Shown in pieces: positions 40,660-48,860 of a stretch of 64,000 nucleotides of DNA. Below the pieces are notes generated by a model. That model made no database searches. It worked only from the letters and a program-made list of their open reading frames with translations, and had not been told where the DNA came from. This DNA is from Ignavibacterium sp. (GTDB lineage: Bacteria > Bacteroidota > Ignavibacteria > Ignavibacteriales > Ignavibacteriaceae). A program made the translations under genes and the position numbers. How positions within the stretch are numbered: position 1 is the first letter of the stretch; each line of letters starts with the position of its first letter. Where the stretch lies: assembly GCA_018335755.1 (NCBI GenBank), contig JAGXRK010000011.1, forward strand, positions 62,001-126,000, in the 5' to 3' direction.

Positions 40660-40956
40660 ATGAAAATGCAGAATTACATAACGAGAGACTTCTATGCTGC
40701 TGGCTACCTTCTTGCAGAGGGCTTCAAACTGGTTTCACATTCACGAATCGGTAAAATCACTCTATTCGAATTCGAAGGTAATCAGTCAGTCAAAGAAGCA
40801 GCAGATAAATATTTTACTATGCAGACACGGGTTGAACCGGTCGCTTATGGGAATGCCTTGAGGTCATTAAAATCGATCTTGCATTCTTACGATAAATTAA
40901 ATGCAGATGGAGATGTAAATAATTATGTTAAACAATACAGAGGATGCAAACCTTAA
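40660..40956 (+). CDS. DUF5659-like small protein upstream of the primase/helicase
   Basis: A 98-residue protein beginning with a TRDFYAAGYLLAEGF block, 'T-x-D-x-x-x-A-x-Y-L', typical of DUF5659, a family often encoded next to VirE-N primase genes. TTGGAGAAA precedes ATG 40660. Its 3' end overlaps the primase gene by 32 bases. Function unknown; co-translation suggests a replication accessory role. Confidence 0.75.
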   Translation: MKMQNYITRDFYAAGYLLAEGFKLVSHSRIGKITLFEFEGNQSVKEAADKYFTMQTRVEPVAYGNALRSLKSILHSYDKLNADGDVNNYVKQYRGCKP

Positions 40957-43513
40957 TCAGAAAAAAGAATTCTCAGAATATGAGAATGTAATTGTGTCCT
41001 GGGCGGATACGGTAAGTATCACCAAATTTGAAAAAGTTACTTTAGCAGATGTTTTTGAAGCCATTAAAGGTGATCAAGAATTAAAGAAAAAAATAGATCT
41101 AATACGCTCGATAAAGGATGCTAAAAAAAGACAAGATAAAAAATTTGAAATTCTGCCTTACTTTGTAATAGGAGAATTCACAGACAACACTAGATTAAAT
41201 AAAAACCTGATTTCTACCCAACATATGATTTTCGATTACGATCATCTTGGGAGAAAACTAAAAGGAAAAAGAAAGCAGTTAATTGAAGATCCACGAGTAA
41301 ATTTCATATTCACTTCACCGAGCGGAGACGGATTAAAAGTTGGTTATAAGTTAGATAATCCAATTACCGACTTTGAAACATTTTCAGCAATATATAAATA
41401 CTACGCAAATCAACTTGGTCTTGAACTAGGTGAAAAAGCTGATAAAACTTCTGCGGCATCAAATCCTTGTTATTTTAGTATTGATGAGGATATACACACT
41501 AATCCAAATTCGCAGTTACTTACAACTAATATTTCAAAAACAGATCTCGATAAATTTAGAGCTCATACGAAAATTGATTGGGAAGAAGTTGAAGTTGCAT
41601 TAAAGGGCCTTAGCAGTCCAAGAACACCAATGGCAGAAAAAATGATTGGAATGATGATGGGAAGAAGTATACCACGGGAAATTGCTATTGGATTGCTGCG
41701 TGGATGGAATACATTAAATAAGCCACCCCTGACTGATGAAAAAATAATCTATACAGTAAATGATATGTATGATAGGTACGAGCAACAGATTGATAGAGTT
41801 CCTGTGAAGTTTTTAGAGAAAGGCAATGCATACTTCAAGAAAGTATTTGTAAATAGAAACTGGGAAGAGGTACAGGTAACAACATTTATGATCATTCCAA
41901 GTGAACTGCTTGTCTTAGAGGACAGTGATTGCTTAGTATGTGAAATAGTAACATCTGCGGGTATTCATTATGAAAATGTAAAAATTGAAAACACGGACTG
42001 GCACACAAAGCAAAAATTTCAGAAAGCTCTTGGGCATCAGGATTGTGTATTTCTTGGAACAGATCACGATTTGCAGTCGTTGTGCCAGTTTATTCAGGTT
42101 TTAATACCGGTAAGAAAAGAAGCAACCAAAGTCATTGGATTATATGACAATGATACCTGGGTAACAGAAAAATATAATATTAAGAAAGATTTAATTAGTA
42201 AGGATCAAACTATAGTTCCTTATGATCGAGGTAAGGATGCATTCTACCACGGCATTAACTACAAGGAAATAGATGATGAAGAATATCAGGAATTGATAAC
42301 TATTTTTTATAACAATGTATTCAGATTAAATGAAAAAAATAAAATAGCTTCTTACTTAGGGTGGTTATTCGCTACTCCTCTTAAACCATTATTGACAGAT
42401 CTGGCAGATGGGTTTCCACTTCTATTTCATCACGGATCTCAGGGAGCTGGAAAGACAAGTCTCTCTCAAATATTTATGAGATTAGTCGGATACTCAAACC
42501 CTGACCCTAAATCCTGCACGATGAAACTTTTTCCTATGCTCAAGATGCTGTCAAGCACCAATGCAATCCCTCAATGGTATGATGAATTTAAGAAAGCCGA
42601 TATGAAGGAAACGGATGTTGATAATTTGCTGAGGTATATGAGAAGAGCTTATAAGGGAGAGGTGGAAGATAAAGGTCGTGCTGATCAGACGGTTGAAACT
42701 TATAATATTACTGCACCTATGGCTGTGATGGGAGAATGGAATATAAATCAGCCCGCAATAATGGAAAGAGTAATATTGATACGGTTTAATGATTATGTCA
42801 AGAAGAATATGGAATCGCAGGAATCATTCAGAATTATTAAGGCGCTTGAGCTCGAAGCTTTTATGCCAAGATACATTAGTTATTGTCTGGGGCAGAACAT
42901 TCGGGCATTATATAATAGTTCACAAAAAATAGTGGTAAAGGAAATTGAAAGTACTTTTATTGCCCCAAGGATAGTAAATAATCTCTCAGTTATGATAACG
43001 GGATTAGAATTGTTCAAAGGTTTTGCGAAAGAATATCAAATTGAAATTCCAGAATTAGATTATAAAGAATTACTTAATTATCAATTAAAGGAAATTACCG
43101 GGTCTAATAATGGAAGTGTTAAATCTGCTGTTGATCAGCTTATAGAGGAGTTGGCAATAATGGCAGAGAACGGGGAGATAAATAACATTTATGATTATAA
43201 AAAAGTGAAGACAAGTAATTCAATAAATGCACTGGCAATCAGATTTAACAAAATATTTCCTGACTTTATAGTATATGCGAAAAAAACAAACTATGAGGGT
43301 GATTTGTTAGATAAATCATCATATCTAAAAATGTTTGATGATTGTGAGTATGTATTAAATAAAAACCTGGCAGTAAAGATTCAGGGAAAGGCACATAGAT
43401 GTTTGGTATTGGATATTGGAAAAGTAAAGAAGAAAGGAATAAATATAGATGGACTCCTAGCATCTGAAGAACCTGTTATAACACTACCAGATGATATTCT
43501 GGAATTAGAATAA
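40925..43513 (+). CDS. VirE N-domain primase with C-terminal helicase-like ATPase
   Basis: An 862-residue protein. The N-terminal third resembles the VirE-N/BT4734 domain linked to primase-polymerase modules (STQHMIFDYDHLG, FIFTSPSGDGLKVGYKL), followed by a PriCT-like helical region (PREIAIGLLRGWN). The C-terminal half contains a P-loop, HHGSQGAGKTSLSQIF, and a later acidic/Walker B-like block (AIPQWYDEFKKAD) with an arginine-rich patch (RYMRRAYKGEVEDKG). Such proteins initiate replication of integrative elements and plasmids in Bacteroidota. It is the clearest replication gene of the element. GTTAC repeats follow directly. Confidence 0.85.
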   Translation: MLNNTEDANLNQKKEFSEYENVIVSWADTVSITKFEKVTLADVFEAIKGDQELKKKIDLIRSIKDAKKRQDKKFEILPYFVIGEFTDNTRLNKNLISTQHMIFDYDHLGRKLKGKRKQLIEDPRVNFIFTSPSGDGLKVGYKLDNPITDFETFSAIYKYYANQLGLELGEKADKTSAASNPCYFSIDEDIHTNPNSQLLTTNISKTDLDKFRAHTKIDWEEVEVALKGLSSPRTPMAEKMIGMMMGRSIPREIAIGLLRGWNTLNKPPLTDEKIIYTVNDMYDRYEQQIDRVPVKFLEKGNAYFKKVFVNRNWEEVQVTTFMIIPSELLVLEDSDCLVCEIVTSAGIHYENVKIENTDWHTKQKFQKALGHQDCVFLGTDHDLQSLCQFIQVLIPVRKEATKVIGLYDNDTWVTEKYNIKKDLISKDQTIVPYDRGKDAFYHGINYKEIDDEEYQELITIFYNNVFRLNEKNKIASYLGWLFATPLKPLLTDLADGFPLLFHHGSQGAGKTSLSQIFMRLVGYSNPDPKSCTMKLFPMLKMLSSTNAIPQWYDEFKKADMKETDVDNLLRYMRRAYKGEVEDKGRADQTVETYNITAPMAVMGEWNINQPAIMERVILIRFNDYVKKNMESQESFRIIKALELEAFMPRYISYCLGQNIRALYNSSQKIVVKEIESTFIAPRIVNNLSVMITGLELFKGFAKEYQIEIPELDYKELLNYQLKEITGSNNGSVKSAVDQLIEELAIMAENGEINNIYDYKKVKTSNSINALAIRFNKIFPDFIVYAKKTNYEGDLLDKSSYLKMFDDCEYVLNKNLAVKIQGKAHRCLVLDIGKVKKKGINIDGLLASEEPVITLPDDILELE

Positions 43514-43520
43514 ACTTAAA

Positions 43521-43723
43521 GTTACAAGTGGTTACATATGGTTACTAGAATTGTGTAACCATAAATCAATAGAAATTGGATTAGAATTAAAGAAAATATA
43601 AATCAGTTACATAGTTACATAATTATAGATATACTATATATAAATCATTTTACTTATACCTTAACATAAATACCTAATTACCCAAGGTACTAGAAAATCC
43701 TGGTAACTATGTAACTAAGTAAC
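43521..43723. repeat. GTTAC/GTAAC repeat cluster downstream of the primase/helicase
   Basis: Three direct GTTAC copies start at 43521, 43531 and 43541, exactly one helical turn apart, with an inverted copy at 43555. Two more GTTAC lie at 43606 and 43614. Three inverted GTAAC copies start at 43703, 43711 and 43719, exactly eight bases apart. Nine pentamers in about 200 bases in the gap right after the primase gene look like iterons or a protein-binding array. Confidence 0.6.
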
Positions 43724-43812
43724 CAAAACAGGTCTACTGCAAAGAGAAACTGGAAAAATAATTTAACCGTGGTAAGGACTTTTTATTAAACAGACAAAAA
43801 GAGGTATGAAAA

Positions 43813-44136
43813 ATGGGGATAAGAAAAAAGAGGGATACCAGCTATAGTATGACTCAAAGACTATTGAAAAAACTTGGTGAGGGTAGGGTAGTAGAGTATT
43901 GGACCAAGTATGGAATGTATAAATCAGCAGAGCTGCTCTCAATCGAAATGCAGGAATATGTCAGTCCCTACGTCCTCCGATATATGAGCAACAAGTACGA
44001 CTGGAAACGAAATTGTAATCCTAAATCAGCAATCTATGTAGGAGTAAAAAGAGGAACTGTTCCCAGCTCCTATTATAAACATTTAATATTTCCAACGGAG
44101 GAAATTAAAAATGAACACAATAATATATCCAGATAA
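43813..44136 (+). CDS. Orphan basic protein, possible HTH
   Basis: A 107-residue basic protein (KKRDTSYSMTQRLLKKLG) with a helical middle, KYGMYKSAELLSIEMQEYVSPYVLRYMSNKY, that could be a helix-turn-helix. GAGG lies before ATG 43813. It overlaps the next gene by 26 bases. A DNA-binding role, perhaps at the GTTAC array just upstream, is a guess. Confidence 0.6.
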   Translation: MGIRKKRDTSYSMTQRLLKKLGEGRVVEYWTKYGMYKSAELLSIEMQEYVSPYVLRYMSNKYDWKRNCNPKSAIYVGVKRGTVPSSYYKHLIFPTEEIKNEHNNISR

Positions 44137-44515
44137 ATTAGACAGTAAATTTTATGAGAAAACAATTCTAGCAAATCCGAACATCGTACTTGATGGTTTT
44201 TATTACGGACGATTTGACAAAGCCTACGAGGAAAGTAGGGTAGAGTTAGTAAATAGTTACAAGTTTACATACACCTGTGATTACTGGCTCGATGGTTACT
44301 ATTGGCACGACGATCGATCTTTCTTTCACGTAGCTGATACTAATGTCTTGCGATTGGTTGAAAAAAAATATGATGAATTTTCTATTCCACTTGGCTGCCT
44401 GGTAATCGCTGTCAAGCATAGGGATGAAATGCACGTTATGAGTCCTGATGGTATGGGGTTTGATTTGCTCTTTAACAAAAAAGCATTTCACGAATATCTT
44501 GAATTAAACAAATAA
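44111..44515 (+). CDS. Orphan 134-residue protein
   Basis: A soluble protein rich in aromatic residues (LDGFYYGRFDKAYEESR, YWLDGYYWHDDRSFFHVAD). GGAGG precedes the ATG. It overlaps the upstream gene and is followed by a 62-residue gene 18 bases later. No family recognised. Confidence 0.65.
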   Translation: MNTIIYPDKLDSKFYEKTILANPNIVLDGFYYGRFDKAYEESRVELVNSYKFTYTCDYWLDGYYWHDDRSFFHVADTNVLRLVEKKYDEFSIPLGCLVIAVKHRDEMHVMSPDGMGFDLLFNKKAFHEYLELNK

Positions 44516-44533
44516 ACTTATAGAGGAATAAAA

Positions 44534-44722
44534 ATGAAAAATACTATTGATAAACAAATGCTTGAAAAGCAAATGCACAAGCCTAAAGAAAAAGCAGATG
44601 TAGTTTTTAATAAACTGCTTGCTCAACAGAAAAAACCAAAAAACCCTTTTGATGAAGCAAGAACGCAAAGCTACCCGGCTGTCAATCTGAAACCAGGAGG
44701 TAACATAAATGAGTCTTTATAG
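44534..44722 (+). CDS. Small basic protein of the element
   Basis: A 62-residue lysine-rich, probably disordered or helical protein (KQMLEKQMHKPKEKADVVFN). GAGG precedes the ATG by eight bases. It overlaps the next gene by 14 bases. Function unknown. Confidence 0.6.
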   Translation: MKNTIDKQMLEKQMHKPKEKADVVFNKLLAQQKKPKNPFDEARTQSYPAVNLKPGGNINESL

Positions 44723-44960
44723 GGGAGGGGACGGTTCTACCAAAGAAAAGGCCATTATCATCCTAGCAAATTCAGAATATGAAGGGGTTAGTGCTGAGTG
44801 GGATTACCTTCAAGACAAGTTCGGCACCTGGGATCTGGAAGAGCAAACATTTTTAGAAGATGGCAATAGAAGGTATGATATTATGAAAATTATCTATCAT
44901 CTTGGACAGAAGCGCAAGGAGGTTTGGTTCGATGTCAGTGATTTCTATGGGAGGGAATGA
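44709..44960 (+). CDS. Small acidic protein, unknown function
   Basis: An 83-residue protein with a KAIIILANSEYEGVSAEWDYL opening and an RYDIMKIIYHLGQKRKEVWFDVS end, a compact alpha/beta pattern. GGAGG precedes the ATG. One base separates its stop from the next ATG. Not recognised by function. Confidence 0.6.
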   Translation: MSLYRGGDGSTKEKAIIILANSEYEGVSAEWDYLQDKFGTWDLEEQTFLEDGNRRYDIMKIIYHLGQKRKEVWFDVSDFYGRE

Positions 44961-44961
44961 T

Positions 44962-45390
44962 ATGTCTAAATATATATTCACATTAGCTACCCTACTGGAC
45001 TCTAAAAGCAAGATCAAAAAACACTACAGCCCAGACACTGTGATTGCTGATTTATTTGATGAGAATCTGGACGAGATAGATTTTATAAAGTCCTTGCCGG
45101 AGCTTGAATTGATTTATGGATTTGAAATTCCAGCAGACCTATACGACAAAACAGATTTGACCCTTCGTGAGTTTGCTGATGAACTATCACAATTAACGAT
45201 AATCACTGAAGAGTTATATCCAGAATTTTTTGATATTAAATTTACTTCATTGAAATTGACTAAAAGATGGATTGAGTTGGAGAATAAAACTGATGAAGAT
45301 TCACTTCGTGAGATGCAGATTATAAACGAGAAGTTTGCAGAGCTTGATGATCGCTTGAATGTTGTGCTCGGGAATGTGCTGATAAATTAA
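44962..45390 (+). CDS. Protein with an acyl-carrier-like helical region lacking the serine
   Basis: A 142-residue soluble helical protein. ATG 44962 is chosen over an open frame start 60 bases upstream because GAGG lies just before it and it abuts the previous gene. Residues 25-70 (ENLDEIDFIKSL then LELIYGFEIPADLYDKTDLT and REFADEL) follow the acyl carrier protein pattern 'D-S-L-x-x-x-E-L ... F-x-x-E-I-P', but the phosphopantetheine serine position is an asparagine. It would therefore not carry a prosthetic group. It is the last gene before a terminator and probably the last of the element. Confidence 0.6.
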   Translation: MSKYIFTLATLLDSKSKIKKHYSPDTVIADLFDENLDEIDFIKSLPELELIYGFEIPADLYDKTDLTLREFADELSQLTIITEELYPEFFDIKFTSLKLTKRWIELENKTDEDSLREMQIINEKFAELDDRLNVVLGNVLIN

Positions 45391-45392
45391 AA

Positions 45393-45416
45393 GGGAGCTA
45401 GGTAGCTCCCCTAATT
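45393..45416 (+). terminator. Terminator at the end of the rightward arm
   Basis: GGGAGCT (45393-45399) pairs with AGCTCCC (45404-45410), loop AGGT. The following sequence CTAATTT is only weakly T-rich. It closes the rightward transcription unit. Confidence 0.65.
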
Positions 45417-45632
45417 TAACTTTAATAAAATCATTTTTCTAGTTTGAATAAAATCTCCATCCTGCAATCGGTAAAAGTAAACTCAACTTGACAGGTTAGT
45501 TGTATTCCAATTTAACTCATGGTCTCAAAGGATCATTTTGTTTTTATTAATAAATTTCTTTTTAGTGTATTATTTATTTGTTACCGCTTTTCAAACTATT
45601 TACAGAGTCATTTAATAAGTTGAACTTGAACT

Positions 45633-46133
45633 CTAATACCCTCTCAAACTTTCATAAGTCAAAATCTGATCAGAGGTTAGAATACCTTTTTGCTGAATGT
45701 GGGAATTAAGATGTGTAAACCTAAGTTCGCCTTGATACTCTGCAATTTCCATTACCAGGTTTCTTACAGATTCTTCGTCTGCTTTACCGCTGCTAAGTAA
45801 TTGCTCCAACTGCTTCTCCTTTTCAATTATAATTTTTCCTAAATAAACAGCTTTCTCTTTCATCATACCGAAAATCTTTTCAGTAGTATCAATCTGAGCT
45901 TGACTTAGATTTAATTCCTTTGATAAATCCAATACATGTTTCGGCCCCGGGAAGTGATTCAATTCCGCAGCTTTAGCCAAACCCATTCCTTCTCCATTCA
46001 GATAGCCGTTTATTTGTTCTGAAGTAAATGCTTTTAATTCGTTCCCTGTTTCAGAAGAATGGTGGGATTGCGTCTGCGCATTAAGTATCGTGATCGAAAA
46101 AATAAAAACTAAAAAGAAACAAAAATTCTTTAT
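45633..46133 (-). CDS. Spy/CpxP-like periplasmic protein, probable ATA start
   Basis: A helical periplasmic protein of the Spy/CpxP type: LSKELNLSQAQIDTTEKIF followed by a long helix (KAVYLGKIIIEKEKQLEQLL) and LTSDQILTYESL. Relatives bind metals or act as chaperones in copper and envelope stress. The first ATG in frame (45986) would leave no export signal. Upstream the frame continues with KNFCFFLVFIFSITILNAQTQ, a perfect signal peptide, and then QSHHSSETG. The codon before it is ATA (46133-46131), seven bases after AAAGGA. So either translation starts at ATA or an ATG has been misread or lost. Length with this start is 166 residues. Confidence 0.75.
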   Translation of the reverse strand: MKNFCFFLVFIFSITILNAQTQSHHSSETGNELKAFTSEQINGYLNGEGMGLAKAAELNHFPGPKHVLDLSKELNLSQAQIDTTEKIFGMMKEKAVYLGKIIIEKEKQLEQLLSSGKADEESVRNLVMEIAEYQGELRFTHLNSHIQQKGILTSDQILTYESLRGY

Positions 46134-46171
46134 AGATAATTCCTTTATTTTTTTATTCAGTAATATTATGT

Positions 46172-46184
46172 TGTAACGGTTACA
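46172..46184. promoter_or_regulatory. Palindrome TGTAACgGTTACA, candidate operator
   Basis: A perfect six-base inverted repeat with one central base lies about 40 bases upstream of the Spy/CpxP-like gene. Its half-site is close to the GTTAC words near 43521-43723. It could be a repressor or activator site for the metal-response genes. Confidence 0.4.
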
Positions 46185-46201
46185 CTTTAGTGTGCAAACT
46201 T

Positions 46202-46327
46202 TTACAAAGAAAATTTAAGCCAAAAAAAATTATTTACAGCAATCTTTCCTTTGCTCACTTTCATAAACTTTCTAAAACCAAAGAAAGCCACGATGCCTAC
46301 AAAACCTAAACCAACAAGTATTTCCAT
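46202..46327 (-). CDS. Possible 41-residue single-pass membrane protein
   Basis: ATG 46327 opens a frame reading MEILVGLGFVGIVAFFGFRK and then a basic tail (KVSKGKIAVNN). One membrane segment followed by positive residues is a plausible small inner-membrane protein. It sits between the barrel protein and the Spy-like gene on the same strand, 15 bases after the barrel gene's stop. The ribosome-binding site is weak. Confidence 0.45.
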   Translation of the reverse strand: MEILVGLGFVGIVAFFGFRKFMKVSKGKIAVNNFFWLKFSL

Positions 46328-46342
46328 AATACTAAATCTTTT

Positions 46343-47224
46343 TTATAAATTAAAATTAAAACCTGCAGCAACTATAAAGTCAGAAGTTGAATTGTTTAAC
46401 CCGGCTGATCCGATCATAGTATAACTCAGTTTTGGATTGATTAAATAAGAGTAACTGAGTGACAATTGTTTTGGGGATGCGAACCCGGTTACAATCGTTG
46501 AGTACGAATCATATTCAAGAAGGAACAGATGTTTTCCTCTGCCAAAAATGTTCCCAATACCGGCACTAAAAGTTATTGGATTTTCAATAGTAGCTTCTGA
46601 AGAGTTGCCTAAAAATAAATATCCCGTTTGTACGTAGAATGAAAAAGTGCCAATAAATTTCCTTACACTTACTGCAAGATTAAAATCAATTTTTCCGGTA
46701 CCGATATTTAAAGATGTAGAAGCGGTTGGAAATTTCACAAATCCATCTGTTGAAAAACCTGGTAATGAATTTGTTTCTTTAACTAAAGTATAACTGCCAT
46801 AAACATATATATCTCCAATCCCTGCATTTAGATCTGACATTCCCAGATTCCCATTCATCATAGAGCCTTGACCACCTGAACCGTGCATACCCTCACCAAT
46901 GTTATTTCCGCTATCACTCCCCCCATTTGGAAAGTACATTCCTCCAAGCTGTGTAAATGAGCCGGATGAATTGAATACTAATGGTAAACTAAGGCTAAGG
47001 TAATAATCCTGAACCTGATATCGAAAACCCCCGTACAAGTAATAAGCGATGTTATGAGAGCCGTCAGACAAATTGCCTTCAACTGCAGTAATAGAAGTGT
47101 TGACAGAAAATCCTTCCTGTGCTGCGGCAGAAGAAAAAGCTCCGATGACAATAAGAAATATAATTAAAGAGAATATGCTATTCGGTTTAATGTTGCAAAG
47201 TTTTACTATGATTCCATTCTTCAC
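46343..47224 (-). CDS. Exported beta-barrel-like protein, unknown function
   Basis: A 293-residue exported protein. After a long signal peptide (IFSLIIFLIVIGAFSSAAAQ), amphipathic strands alternate (YQVQDYYLSLSLPLVF, KIDFNLAVSVRKFIGTFSFYVQTGYLFL), and the chain ends DFIVAAGFNFNL, as in outer-membrane barrels. A glycine/methionine-rich loop (NNIGEGMHGSGGQGSMMNG) could bind metal. Its ATG overlaps the stop of the Met-rich protein gene (ATGA), so they are coupled. Context suggests a role in copper handling, as inference. Confidence 0.7.
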   Translation of the reverse strand: MKNGIIVKLCNIKPNSIFSLIIFLIVIGAFSSAAAQEGFSVNTSITAVEGNLSDGSHNIAYYLYGGFRYQVQDYYLSLSLPLVFNSSGSFTQLGGMYFPNGGSDSGNNIGEGMHGSGGQGSMMNGNLGMSDLNAGIGDIYVYGSYTLVKETNSLPGFSTDGFVKFPTASTSLNIGTGKIDFNLAVSVRKFIGTFSFYVQTGYLFLGNSSEATIENPITFSAGIGNIFGRGKHLFLLEYDSYSTIVTGFASPKQLSLSYSYLINPKLSYTMIGSAGLNNSTSDFIVAAGFNFNL

Positions 47225-47658
47225 TTTATATTCTCTTGCTGCAATTGTTTCATTATTTCATCATAGTTATTCATCATTCCATCCATATTATCCATCATCT
47301 CTTTCATCTGCCCCTGCATCTGTTTGCTGTTCATCATCTCCTGGTTTTTCATCATTTCGTTCATCTGATTTAACATGTTGTTCATTTCACTGGACATCGT
47401 GTTCATATTTCCCATAAAATTCTTCATGCTTTCCGAGTGCTGCATTTGTTCCATATTTTTCATCTGGTTTGCCATTCCATTCATCTGTTCAGACATTTGA
47501 TTCATATGATCCATCATTTGCTGCATCTGCGTCATGTTATTTTGCATCATATTGTTATGCATCATACCCTGCATGTGGTCATTCTGAGCAACTGTGCTGG
47601 AATTGTGTACAGCTATAAATATAACAATTGCCATTATTAAATATTTCATAGATTTCAT
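47221..47658 (-). CDS. Methionine-rich exported protein
   Basis: A 145-residue exported protein in which about a quarter of the mature residues are methionine, in motifs such as HMQGMMHNNMMQNNM and MNQMSEQMNGMANQM, with asparagine and glutamine between. Clustered Met and His side chains bind Cu(I)/Ag(I), as in CusF, PcoE or Met-rich CopB regions, but this is no recognised family. Predicted to be a long helix or coiled coil in the periplasm. It is coupled to the barrel protein gene and lies in a copper-efflux neighbourhood. A copper buffer is the best guess. Confidence 0.75.
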   Translation of the reverse strand: MKSMKYLIMAIVIFIAVHNSSTVAQNDHMQGMMHNNMMQNNMTQMQQMMDHMNQMSEQMNGMANQMKNMEQMQHSESMKNFMGNMNTMSSEMNNMLNQMNEMMKNQEMMNSKQMQGQMKEMMDNMDGMMNNYDEIMKQLQQENIK

Positions 47659-47689
47659 TTCAAGTCTCCTTTTGTTTTTTGATGTTCAG

Positions 47690-48634
47690 TTATTTTATGT
47701 TAAGAAAAGAGTAAACTGTTTTAGCAGAATAATCCTTATTCAATTTTTTAGCTCTCTCAAGATAGTAACGTGATTTTAATTCATTACCCGTAATCTTATA
47801 TAAGTCACTTAGCAGATAGTATGCATCCGGTTCTTCCGGGTACTCTTCATTTTCCTGCAATGCATATTTTATGGCTGTTTCTATTTCTCCCTGAAGATAC
47901 TGCTGGTATGCTTTTAGTATATTTAAATCTTGCAAATCAGGTATTAAAGTTTCTAATTCTTTAATATATTTTAAAGATTCATTTAGCTCACTCTGATTCT
48001 GATATAGAATTACCAATCCCTTTCTCGATTCAATTAAATTTTTATCATACCTCAATGCTTCTAAAAAGTTATCTTCAGCATCTGAAAAAAGATTTTGAGA
48101 CAAATAGTACATGCCAATAGTTTCGTAGTACTTAGCATTATAAGGGTTGTATGATATTAGTTTTTTCAAAGCATTAACTGCAGTTGAATATTCTCCAATG
48201 GTTCCATATAAAATGCTTAAATTAAAAAGAGCCAGTTCATTTTTAGGTTCGTTATTAACAGCCTCTAGGAGAAACTCTTTAGCTCTCTTAATATTACCAT
48301 AATTAAGATGTATTACCCCCAAACTTATCAATGCATCTTCATCTCTTGAATCCAGGGTTAAAACTTTATCATAATAATAACTAATCATTATAAGATTTTT
48401 ATTTGCAACTGCAATTTCCGCAAGATATTTCAATATGGTTATATCATTAGGTTTAATCTTAAGTGCTTCTAAAAAATAATTTTCTGATTCTTCAATATTC
48501 CCAGTTGAGAAATTTTTAACACCGTATTCATATAACTCATTAAAATTAATACTATTAAACGGACTTGTTTTGTCCTGAGCTTTTAGTAAAACGAATGAAA
48601 AAACAATAGCAAATGACATATAAATTATTTTCAT
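47690..48634 (-). CDS. Exported TPR protein, possible CcmI/NrfG-like role
   Basis: A 314-residue protein with a signal peptide (KIIYMSFAIVFSFVLLKAQ) and eight or so TPR motifs, including GNIEESENYFLEALKIKPND and GNIKRAKEFLLEAVNNEPKN. The ATG at 48634 follows GGAG at the right distance and is preferred over a frame start 12 bases upstream. It lies downstream of the second ccmF. TPR proteins such as CcmI or NrfG present apocytochromes to the CcmF/CcmH haem lyase, so a similar role here is a reasonable inference, not shown. Confidence 0.7.
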   Translation of the reverse strand: MKIIYMSFAIVFSFVLLKAQDKTSPFNSINFNELYEYGVKNFSTGNIEESENYFLEALKIKPNDITILKYLAEIAVANKNLIMISYYYDKVLTLDSRDEDALISLGVIHLNYGNIKRAKEFLLEAVNNEPKNELALFNLSILYGTIGEYSTAVNALKKLISYNPYNAKYYETIGMYYLSQNLFSDAEDNFLEALRYDKNLIESRKGLVILYQNQSELNESLKYIKELETLIPDLQDLNILKAYQQYLQGEIETAIKYALQENEEYPEEPDAYYLLSDLYKITGNELKSRYYLERAKKLNKDYSAKTVYSFLNIK

Positions 48635-48860
48635 AACTAACTCCAATAGTAATCGGAATTTTATTGAAACAATTAATTAATTCTCTTTACAAAATTCCGA
48701 AAATATTTCTAACTCTATCATTCTCATCAGCAATTAATTCTAATAAATATCTTCTTCTTTTCTTTTGGTTCCTCTTGTCTGATCATGCATTCAATCACTT
48801 TTATTTTATAGGTATCATAATTCTACACAAATATTTATCTCATTAAGTAATAGTAAGTAT

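Noticed and set aside
43521-43723. CRISPR array
   Set aside because: The repeated word is only five bases, in both orientations, with 8-10 base steps; there are no spacers or cas genes.
27497-45416. Complete prophage
   Set aside because: No terminase, portal, capsid, tail or lysis gene could be recognised; integrative element or satellite fits better.
47073-47640. Plus-strand open frames opposite the Met-rich gene
   Set aside because: They are His/Ser-rich shadows of the repeated Met codons (CAT opposite ATG) and run against the operon.
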